From assembly GCA_015069395.1 (NCBI GenBank), contig SVIR01000001.1, positions 132,392 through 196,391 of the forward strand: DNA of 64,000 nt, read 5' to 3'. The DNA is from Clostridiales bacterium. GTDB lineage: Bacteria; Bacillota; Clostridia; Christensenellales; UBA1242. The first letter of the stretch is position 1, and every line of letters begins with the position of its first letter. The position numbers and the translations under genes are program-made. This document shows positions 57,207 through 64,000 of this stretch, in pieces. Under the pieces are notes generated by a model. It saw only the letters and a list, made by a program, of their open reading frames with translations. It was not told the origin of the DNA and made no database searches.

Positions 57207-60200
57207 ATGAAAGTTAAAAGACGCTCATTATTGTTTAGAGGAATGATTCTTGTAGTTGCTTTTGCTTTGGCAATTCTTTGTGCACCTATAGATAGTTTTA
57301 CAGCCTTGGCTGCTCTTAGCACTTATACAGATTTCACTTATATGACAATCGGAAGAGAAGGAGAAACTCTTGAAACGGTTGTTACACAAGGCGATAAATA
57401 CTATATTACAAACGCTTATATCGGCGGACAAACTGATGTTGTAGTAGGAAAAAATGCTACAGCCACAGCCGATGATGGTTCTACACTTGAAAAATCTTCT
57501 GTTACTGTTAAGTATTATGACGAAGCATTTGAAGAACTTTCTGCAGAAGGAACCGATATTACAAACAAAGTAATCAAAACAGAAGCAGACGCAAAGAGCT
57601 ATGGATATTTTGAAGCTAGCAATTTGGGGACTTATACAATCACATATTCTTATACTTATAAAGTAGGAGGAAAAGAATATACAAACAACTATGAATTGAA
57701 AGTAATAAGTCAACTCCCAAGTGCTTCATTTAGCTTTGAAGATAATGACAAACATTTTTTGCCAGCTCAATATGATTTAAAATGGGCAAAAGATGGTGAA
57801 ACTTACAAAGATTTGTATCTTCCAACTCCAACAGTTCTCAACAAAGATGGAGAGGACCTTGAAGTTGCAGACGCAAATTTTGTTACAGAGCTTCCTGCAA
57901 CACCAACAGGAAAATATGTTGTTGTTACAGCAAAAGGTGGAGCTACAAACACAGCAATCACACCTCAAAAAGATGCAGATGGACAATTGTATATCGATGG
58001 AGATACCTTTAAAACTGCTACAGAAGGTGCTCAAGATTATACAATCAAATATGCTTATTATTTGAATGGTCAATTTGTAACTTCTACAACAAAAACTACT
58101 AGAGTTTATTCTGAAGCAAACCCATATCGTGAAACTTATGGTGTTGACATTAAACTCGAATCAGATTGGACAGACAATGGACAAACTGGTGTTGAAGTGA
58201 AATTGCCAAAAGCAATTGCTGTTACAAGCAGTAGCACAACTCCAACAGCAGGAGAAGAAATCGAAGCTCACTACACAGTAAAAGTTTATTACTCAGCAAA
58301 TGCTGATTTGGATTGGGAACCAATCACAGAAGCAGACTATAATACTGCAGAAGAAAAAATTGTTAATGCAGACGGAACTTTGGTTGATGCTTCTAAGTTT
58401 AAACCTATGAAAGATGGCTGGTATACATTTGAATATCAAGTAACAGATGTGTATGGAAAAACAGCAAAAACTAAAATGGGTGTTTACAATTTTGCAAACA
58501 TCAAAGACGAAAAGAAGCCAACTCCTTATGTTTACGATGCTTCAGCATCAGACAAGAAGGAAGATGCAACTTATAAAATGGCAAACAGAGTTAATCCAAA
58601 CGGTGGCATCATAGTTTATGCTATTGGAATGGAAGACAATATGCCAGGAACTGGTGAACTTTCTAGAAAAATTTACACAGACGACAATGTTGAAAAACTT
58701 GTTATTGATAACTATGACGAATATAACTTGGTGTTCAACTATAGAGCCTCTGCAGAAAATGCAGGCGATGCATATGCTGTTTTGACAAACAACAATTATT
58801 ATATTAAAAAGGCTATCAAAGACTCTGGCGAAACAGTTTCAAGTGATGCTGAAATGCTTGAATGGTTGGCTGGAAATGGTTATAAAATCGTTGTTGACGA
58901 TGCTAACTATAAAACAATTTACAACATCTTCAAAGCTGACGTTCTTGCTAGCTATACTGAAGATACAGTAATGGAATATTTCAAGAGTGAAGCTGGTGCT
59001 ACAGCAGGTTTTGCTTACATCAAATCTTCACAAACTTTTGGAGCTACTACAGCTGATGGTGGAATGGGAAATGGACAATACTATGTTCGTTACGTTGCTA
59101 AAGATGCCGCAGGAAATGAAAACGAAGTTTCAAAATCTATGTATGTTTCTTCTTATGTAGATTATGATGCTCCAACGCTTAAATTTACTACAACATTAAA
59201 CAATCAATATTTGCCAACAGCAAAAATTACATTCGATGCTCCACAAGCAACAGATCCAAATTCTTATGACGACGAAATGTTGATTAAAACAATGTATCGT
59301 TATACAGATGGTTCTGACGTAGTTGCAGTTGACGGAAAAACAGAAACTGAAAACTTGACAGAAGTTTGGGCTGATCTTGGAACTGATCAATATGGTGATA
59401 TGGTTGACGGTGTATTGGTTACTGAAAAATATGACGCTTACAAAGGCGAAGGATATATCGATATCACAGATAAAGATGCTTCAACTTATACAATTGATTT
59501 GTCAGAAGCCCCATCAACAGCAAAGAAATTGCAAATCGTTGTTTATGCTTATGACAACAATGGAAATGTAGGATTCTATGCTCAAACAGTAAATATTTTG
59601 AATGTAACAGACAATAAGGCTCCAGAAATTATTTCTATTCCTACTGGTTATGAATCAGAATATATGCAAGACGAAGAAATCGAAATCCCTGAAGTTGTAG
59701 TATCTGACGATGCTGTAGGATATATGTCTTATGACATCAAAGTTTACTATGGTGACGACAATGAAGAAGTTTCTTACTATGGTGATTACCAAGAAAGAAA
59801 AGCTTCTTACAATGGAAGTGGAAAATACACTGTTAAAGGTGCAAAATTTACAGCTGGTGCAGCAGGCGATTATAGAGTAGTTGTTTCTGTATCAGACTAC
59901 AACAACAATACTGTAGTAGCATTCTTCAACTATACAGTTAAGGGTAGAATGATTGTTTCAGATCCAAAACTTAACGATTTGACTATTGAAAGAGAACCAG
60001 TAGAACTTGACGATTATTTGGAAAGAGACGAAAATGGAAATGTAATCAATTATATTGAATTGCCTACACCAAAAATCAGTTATGATATTCCAGATAGCGT
60101 AACAGAAGATGTATTCGTAGAAAGTGGTTCAACAAAAACTTATGTTATCAGAGGTGTTGACCAAAACGGAACAGCCACAATGTATTCAACAACTCAAGGT

Positions 60201-61283
60201 CAAGAAGGAATGTTTGTTCCTACCAAAGTTGGTACTGTTAAAATTGGCTATTCTGCAACAGTAGAACTTTACAATCAAACAATGTTTACTTGGGACGAAG
60301 CTGCAGGATACTATACAACAACAGATGGTACTATTATTAGAGTTCTCAATAAAAACGAATATAACGTAGAAACTTTAATGTCTGGCTCATTTAAGATTGT
60401 TAAAGCTGCAGATGGATCTGTTTCTGTTACAGAAGGAAGCACAACCATTGACAATGCGACTCTCCAATCTTGGTTTGAAGAGCTTAGAGTATATGAATTG
60501 CCAGGAGAAGAATATACAATCAAAGTTCAAGATACAAAGATCAATGAAGAAGCAATCAGATACGATTACGAACCAGTTCTTGAAGAAAATGAAGGAATCT
60601 ATACACTCAACGTTCAAGCTATCAAAGCTTTGGATGCAAGTGGAATTGACTTCTCTAAATCTTATGTAACTCTCAGATGGACTCTTGCAGATGGAACTAG
60701 TGATAGCAAAACTTGGAAGAGTATGTCTAAGGACGAAGTATACACAATTGATGGTACGGAAGGAAAGAAAGTTGACGGAACTTATACTCTCACTTATTAT
60801 ATTTGGGATAAAGCCGGAAATGAAGAAAGCAAAGCTTATACATTTGCAGTAGGTGACAATGTTGCTCCAACAGTTTCATTTAAAGATGGCTTTGTTGCAA
60901 CTTCTTATGAAGTAGGAACATCTATTACAATTGATCCAACAAAGATCAACAAGAGTGATGCTTCTGGTTGTGAAGACCCTATTATCACATTGTATAACAA
61001 GTCTGCAGAAGCAAATGTAGAATTGACTAAAGAAGGAGAACTTTATAAAGTTGCTTTGGACGAAGTTGGTTCTTATACTTTGACAGTTGAAGTTAAGGAC
61101 AAAAACGGAAATACAACAAAAGAAACTTTTGACTTTGAAGTTACTGCAAAATCAAAAGATGCTACAATGACTTACAAAGTTGTTGGGACAGTTTTGATTG
61201 TATTGTCAGTTGTTATCCTTGCTGGTGTTGTAATTTACTTTATCGTTTCTAAAGTAAAACTTGACAAAGAGCTTAAGAAATAA
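57207..61283 (+). CDS. Ig-like multi-domain surface protein with C-terminal anchor
   Basis: The 1358-aa product has a signal peptide (residues 1 to about 35), six or more Ig-like beta modules, and a C-terminal transmembrane helix (about residues 1325-1350) with a basic tail. The modules tend to end with a 'Y.V...D..GN' strand (VTDVYGKTA, AKDAAGNEN, AYDNNGNVG, SDYNNNTVV, IWDKAGNEE, VKDKNGNTT). The SD is TAGGAG. The TGgTATACC at 57141 is a possible extended -10. It follows the ribosomal rplK-rplA unit on the same strand, separated by a hairpin. Likely a cell-surface structural or adhesive protein (inference). Confidence 0.9.
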   Translation: MKVKRRSLLFRGMILVVAFALAILCAPIDSFTALAALSTYTDFTYMTIGREGETLETVVTQGDKYYITNAYIGGQTDVVVGKNATATADDGSTLEKSSVTVKYYDEAFEELSAEGTDITNKVIKTEADAKSYGYFEASNLGTYTITYSYTYKVGGKEYTNNYELKVISQLPSASFSFEDNDKHFLPAQYDLKWAKDGETYKDLYLPTPTVLNKDGEDLEVADANFVTELPATPTGKYVVVTAKGGATNTAITPQKDADGQLYIDGDTFKTATEGAQDYTIKYAYYLNGQFVTSTTKTTRVYSEANPYRETYGVDIKLESDWTDNGQTGVEVKLPKAIAVTSSSTTPTAGEEIEAHYTVKVYYSANADLDWEPITEADYNTAEEKIVNADGTLVDASKFKPMKDGWYTFEYQVTDVYGKTAKTKMGVYNFANIKDEKKPTPYVYDASASDKKEDATYKMANRVNPNGGIIVYAIGMEDNMPGTGELSRKIYTDDNVEKLVIDNYDEYNLVFNYRASAENAGDAYAVLTNNNYYIKKAIKDSGETVSSDAEMLEWLAGNGYKIVVDDANYKTIYNIFKADVLASYTEDTVMEYFKSEAGATAGFAYIKSSQTFGATTADGGMGNGQYYVRYVAKDAAGNENEVSKSMYVSSYVDYDAPTLKFTTTLNNQYLPTAKITFDAPQATDPNSYDDEMLIKTMYRYTDGSDVVAVDGKTETENLTEVWADLGTDQYGDMVDGVLVTEKYDAYKGEGYIDITDKDASTYTIDLSEAPSTAKKLQIVVYAYDNNGNVGFYAQTVNILNVTDNKAPEIISIPTGYESEYMQDEEIEIPEVVVSDDAVGYMSYDIKVYYGDDNEEVSYYGDYQERKASYNGSGKYTVKGAKFTAGAAGDYRVVVSVSDYNNNTVVAFFNYTVKGRMIVSDPKLNDLTIEREPVELDDYLERDENGNVINYIELPTPKISYDIPDSVTEDVFVESGSTKTYVIRGVDQNGTATMYSTTQGQEGMFVPTKVGTVKIGYSATVELYNQTMFTWDEAAGYYTTTDGTIIRVLNKNEYNVETLMSGSFKIVKAADGSVSVTEGSTTIDNATLQSWFEELRVYELPGEEYTIKVQDTKINEEAIRYDYEPVLEENEGIYTLNVQAIKALDASGIDFSKSYVTLRWTLADGTSDSKTWKSMSKDEVYTIDGTEGKKVDGTYTLTYYIWDKAGNEESKAYTFAVGDNVAPTVSFKDGFVATSYEVGTSITIDPTKINKSDASGCEDPIITLYNKSAEANVELTKEGELYKVALDEVGSYTLTVEVKDKNGNTTKETFDFEVTAKSKDATMTYKVVGTVLIVLSVVILAGVVIYFIVSKVKLDKELKK

Positions 61284-61333
61284 TAAAAAAGAAAGGTTTT
61301 AGGCCAGCGCTTTTTAAACTAGAGTATATATTA

Positions 61334-61370
61334 AGAGAATTAGAAATAAAAATCTAGTTCTCTTTTTTTT
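61334..61370 (+). terminator. Terminator after the 1358-aa surface protein
   Basis: AGAGAATTAGA pairs with TCTAGTTCTCT (one G-T pair) over an eight-base A-rich loop and ends in nine or more T residues. Confidence 0.9.
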
Positions 61371-61389
61371 TGTCTACTTTATTCAGTGA

Positions 61390-61452
61390 TAGGAGTGTGC
61401 TTGTCTGTTCGAGCGAAGCGAGAACACTTGTATCAAAGCAAGTACACTCCTA
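61390..61452. repeat. 63-bp inverted repeat with 14-bp arms
   Basis: TAGGAGTGTGCTTG faces CAAGTACACTCCTA with one mismatch (a G-T pair as RNA). The 35-base centre contains a smaller imperfect palindrome around GAGCGAAGCGAG. It has higher GC than its surroundings and no T tract. Confidence 0.7.
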
Positions 61453-61528
61453 AATGCCCAATTTATATTAAATAGGAAAATTTGTAGAGTTTTTTATAAA
61501 GTTATATGTGTTAACCTTAAAAATTATA

Positions 61529-61537
61529 TGTTATAAT
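61529..61537 (+). promoter_or_regulatory. Extended -10 promoter of the uORF/XRE unit
   Basis: TGtTATAAT with only a weak -35 (TGTTAA at 61509, 17-base spacing). An AAGGAGAG SD follows at about 61549. Confidence 0.7.
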
Positions 61538-61563
61538 ACTTTCGTAAAAAGGAGAGAAAAACT

Positions 61564-61611
61564 ATGAATTTAATTAAAGAAAGGGTTTTGAGAGCTTTAA
61601 TAAGGGGTTAA
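61564..61611 (+). CDS. 15-codon upstream ORF of the XRE gene
   Basis: ATG with a good SD (AAGGAGAG) encodes MNLIKERVLRALIRG and stops one base before the XRE start codon. The SD of the XRE gene (AAGGGG) lies within its last codons. It looks like a translational-coupling leader. It is far too short for the ORF track. Confidence 0.55.
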   Translation: MNLIKERVLRALIRG

Positions 61612-61612
61612 T

Positions 61613-62218
61613 ATGGATTATAATAAAATTGGTAAATTTATAGCAACTGAAAGAAAGGCAAAAAAGCTAACACAGGCGAAACTTGCCGAAAAAGTTTTTG
61701 TTAGCGAAAAAACAGTTTCTAAATGGGAAAATGGGAAAGGTCTTCCAGACACAAATTTACTTCCCAAATTATGTGAAGTTTTAGGTGTTGGTTTAAACGA
61801 ACTTTTAAATGGAGAAAAAAACATAACAGAAAACAAAAATCAAAATACCGAACAACTTTTGCTCAATATGGCGAAAGAATTAGAAATGAAAAACAAAACT
61901 ATTTGGAAATCTATGTGGGTAATTATGACTGTAAGTTTGATAGCCTTGCTTACAGCTCTTTTGCTTACAGCGTTTTTAATGCCCAAAGGAATATGGCAAC
62001 TTGTATCAGTTCTAAGTTTATGTATTGTATTTTTAATCCCCTGCTTTTATGCTTTTAAACTTGAAATAAACATAGGTGTCTATAAGTGTAAAAATTGTAG
62101 CTGTGAAATCATCCCATCCTATACGGAAGCACTTTGGGCAATGCATATAGGAACTACTCGTTATTTAAAGTGTCCTAATTGTCATAAACGTACTTGGTGT
62201 AAAAAGGTTATAAAATAA
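61613..62218 (+). CDS. XRE-type transcriptional regulator with membrane helices and Cys-rich tail
   Basis: The 201-aa protein has an N-terminal helix-turn-helix of the XRE family (KLTQAKLAEKVFVSEKTVSKWENGKGLPD, residues 6-60). Two transmembrane helices follow (about residues 98-145), then a C-terminal segment with two CxxC pairs (YKCKNCSCEI, KCPNCHKRTWC) that resembles a zinc ribbon. The layout fits the small membrane-linked HTH regulators common in Clostridia. It would bind DNA from the membrane; the target and signal are unknown. It lies in a gene-poor stretch with palindromes on both sides, which could reflect acquisition. Confidence 0.88.
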   Translation: MDYNKIGKFIATERKAKKLTQAKLAEKVFVSEKTVSKWENGKGLPDTNLLPKLCEVLGVGLNELLNGEKNITENKNQNTEQLLLNMAKELEMKNKTIWKSMWVIMTVSLIALLTALLLTAFLMPKGIWQLVSVLSLCIVFLIPCFYAFKLEINIGVYKCKNCSCEIIPSYTEALWAMHIGTTRYLKCPNCHKRTWCKKVIK

Positions 62219-62226
62219 CAAAAAAC

Positions 62227-62249
62227 ACTTTATCAAATCACGATAAAGT
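62227..62249 (+). terminator. Hairpin just after the XRE gene
   Basis: ACTTTATC / GATAAAGT, eight base pairs with a seven-base loop, starts nine bases after the stop codon. The T tract is poor, so it is a weak terminator or a 3' stabiliser. A longer, imperfect T-run/A-run pairing (62289-62330) follows. Confidence 0.45.
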
Positions 62250-62353
62250 TATAATTATTTTGCTAGTTTCAAAAGGGACAACCTTGGACCTTTCTTTTTT
62301 TAACTAATTGTAATAAAAAAAGACCAAAGGTTTTGAGGCGTTTATAATAAAAG

Positions 62354-62382
62354 AAGGATGCTTTTAAAGCATCCTTTTTTAT
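62354..62382. terminator. Bidirectional terminator between XRE and the surface gene
   Basis: Near-perfect palindrome AAGGATGCTTT / AAAGCATCCTT followed by T residues, and preceded by A-rich sequence on the other side. It can serve the convergent units on both strands. Confidence 0.85.
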
Positions 62383-62438
62383 TGTTGGAACAAATGAGCC
62401 TAGAAGAATTCAGACAACTCAAAATCCTTTAAATTTTG

Positions 62439-64000
62439 TTATTTAACAGAGATTCTTTTTCTTAATTTAATAATTATTATAATTACTGCAACAAGCACTA
62501 CAGCGGCAATTATGATAGAAATAATTGATGCTGTATTAAGTGGAGATTTTTGTATTACTTTGTAGCTGTGCAATAATATTCCACTTGGAGAAACGATTTG
62601 GATATAGTAGGTTCCTTCTTTATCAATTTCGATAGGAGAAGCCATTCCTGTAGTTTCTGCAGTTATTGTTGTAGAAAAGAAGGTTGAAATGTATTTATCG
62701 TCTTCGTATCTTACAACTTGCAGTGTACATTCACCCATTTCGTTGTAGAGATTTGTTTGATTGTAGTTCACAGTAATAGCTTTAGTTGTTGATTTACCCT
62801 CTGCCAAAGATACTACAATAGGCACTTTGCCTTGTTGAATAATTATTTTAAATGTAAATCTTGGAGGATTGTTTAAAGTTTGATCATTTGTATTTATTGT
62901 AATAAGATATGTTCCCACTCCAGTTTTCTGGTCTATATATGAGAATGGTAAGTTTGTGAAGTAAGGTTTGTTGTTTTTGGTTATCGTTGGGAGATCAATT
63001 GTTTTTAACAGATTTTCTGTTATGTCTTCACCATCTTTTACAACTTTCTCGATATAATAATTTGAATATTTGTTTACTATATACGAATATCTATGTTCAT
63101 TTGCATTTAAGACTGTAAATTGATATGTTTCCTTTCTGAGAAGTTCTCCATATTTCTTGCTCGTAGCCGTAAATGATATTTCATAATAACCAGATTCTGA
63201 GAAGATATATGTTAAATTGTCTTGGAACATTCCCGTATAAGCGACACCATTTCGTTTTACTTCTATAACAGGAGGTCCACTTGACGCATAGAATTCTTGC
63301 TTTGTAGCATTGTCAAGTTTGATGGTTACGTTTCCATTGTAGATAGCTTCTTTTATAGGCAAAGAAGTAACCTCTTCTCCTGTTTCTATATCTGTGTAAG
63401 TAACTGAGAAAGGTACATCTTTTAAGAAAACCAATGTAAATTGTTGTGTTTCTGCAGAGCCTTTGCTGAAAGTTTGAACGTTTCCTGCAACATCATACAA
63501 TGAGATTGAATATTTTCCTGAATGAGTTAAATATATAGAGTTGTATTTTTTGTTGTTTGAAGTTCTTGTGTAAACAGCAGGATTTAATTCAAAGCCATCT
63601 TTCACGATTCTGATATTTATTTCGTTCTCTGGCAAGCCATAATACTTTGTCCATTGAAGTTCGATTTTATCTAAAGAAGAATATTCAGTAGAAACAACCA
63701 ATGATTCAGAGTTTTCATTAATTAGATTTTTATCATTGAAAGTTCCGTTTAAACCATAGGTATAGAATTCTTCAACAATTTGGTCAGCAGTTGGAACGTA
63801 ACTGATTACCAAATAGATTTCGAAAGGTGCACTGTTTGTAGCCTTGTCAGCGTTTGATAGGAGATACAATTCAGATCTAATTCCACTTGTAGGATCTTCA
63901 AAATCTTCTCTAAGAGTTACATCAATTGATTGTTGTTTGTTTGTTTTAATTGCTACTGCACTTCTGTTGTTGTAATCAACGTTCACAATATAATGATTTG
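62439..64000 (-). CDS. Surface protein C-terminal part, 5' end outside window
   Basis: On the minus strand the frame is open beyond the track's GTG at 63986 to the window edge, so the gene continues outside. The visible 520 residues contain Ig-like beta modules (ISLYDVAGN, EISFTATSKKYGE, YLITINTND). They end in a hydrophobic helix (SIISIIIAAVVLVAVIIIII) and a basic tail (KLRKRISVK). The same anchor design is used in the 5981-aa and 1358-aa proteins. No LPXTG is present. The bases 62383-62438 hold nothing further. Confidence 0.88.
   Translation of the reverse strand, partial: NHYIVNVDYNNRSAVAIKTNKQQSIDVTLREDFEDPTSGIRSELYLLSNADKATNSAPFEIYLVISYVPTADQIVEEFYTYGLNGTFNDKNLINENSESLVVSTEYSSLDKIELQWTKYYGLPENEINIRIVKDGFELNPAVYTRTSNNKKYNSIYLTHSGKYSISLYDVAGNVQTFSKGSAETQQFTLVFLKDVPFSVTYTDIETGEEVTSLPIKEAIYNGNVTIKLDNATKQEFYASSGPPVIEVKRNGVAYTGMFQDNLTYIFSESGYYEISFTATSKKYGELLRKETYQFTVLNANEHRYSYIVNKYSNYYIEKVVKDGEDITENLLKTIDLPTITKNNKPYFTNLPFSYIDQKTGVGTYLITINTNDQTLNNPPRFTFKIIIQQGKVPIVVSLAEGKSTTKAITVNYNQTNLYNEMGECTLQVVRYEDDKYISTFFSTTITAETTGMASPIEIDKEGTYYIQIVSPSGILLHSYKVIQKSPLNTASIISIIIAAVVLVAVIIIIIKLRKRISVK

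Noticed and set aside
1-64000. tRNA, rRNA, CRISPR array, IS element, prophage or replication origin
   Set aside because: No cloverleaf, rRNA segment, spaced direct repeats, transposase, phage gene or DnaA-box cluster was recognised by eye; a covariance-model scan would be decisive for RNAs.

Overview
This is a 64 kb window of AT-rich bacterial DNA. The standard code is used: TGA is a stop and TGG is Trp. Promoters are sigma-A-like, often with an extended TGn -10, and most genes have purine-rich Shine-Dalgarno (SD) sequences. The gene content looks like a low-GC Gram-positive (Bacillota). Supporting markers are a B. subtilis-like holB-ricT-trmN6 ... tatD-rsmA block, dnaX-ybaB-recR, the spore-maturation pair spmA/spmB, a SpoVB-type flippase, RicT and a 541-aa GltX. 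The very large cell-surface proteins suggest an uncultured gut-type Clostridia/Bacilli lineage with a small genome. That lineage assignment is inference and weak. No tRNA, rRNA, CRISPR array or transposase was recognised.

Layout. 1-6195: the 3' part of a giant fibronectin-like surface protein and a small membrane-anchored secreted protein. 6214-14530: typA, then an operon of a small membrane protein, dnaB, two secreted helical proteins and gltX, then trpS. 14679-32691: a 5981-residue secreted protein with GLUG, YDG/MBG and InlB-type repeats and a single C-terminal membrane anchor. 32735-36154: uppP and a P-type Ca2+-like ATPase. 36272-42166: clamp-loader, RicT, rRNA/tRNA modification genes, spmAB in reverse, and rplI. 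42245-46451: a tandem Cys-cluster protein, two unknown proteins, a SpoVB flippase and HU. 46459-53758: dusB, pgk-tpiA, dnaX-ybaB-recR, argS. 53825-56964: an unknown 59-aa gene behind a strong promoter, an orphan HicB, then rpmG-secE-nusG-rplK-rplA. 57207-64000: a 1358-aa Ig-like surface protein, a short upstream ORF with a membrane XRE regulator, and the 3' end of another surface protein on the minus strand.

How the parts work together. Housekeeping genes for replication (dnaB, dnaX, holB), translation and glycolysis are packed into short operons. Between them lie about 29 kb (roughly 45% of the window) of surface-protein genes. Three of the four proteins share one design: secreted repeats, one C-terminal transmembrane helix and a short basic tail, with no LPXTG sorting signal. 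UppP and the SpoVB-type flippase would serve lipid-linked envelope synthesis.

Most notable signals: (1) dnaX is split at an A9 run, so the tau C-terminus is reachable only by slippage. (2) Several genes lack an SD and have a -10 element placed so that the start codon is the predicted +1, implying leaderless mRNAs. (3) The rplK leader contains an L1-binding-site mimic. (4) The promoter of rpmG is interlocked with a terminator hairpin. (5) A 15-codon upstream ORF precedes the XRE gene. (6) Asp is almost always GAC before Glu although GAT dominates elsewhere. Many ORF-track starts had to be moved downstream; these are noted in the entries.
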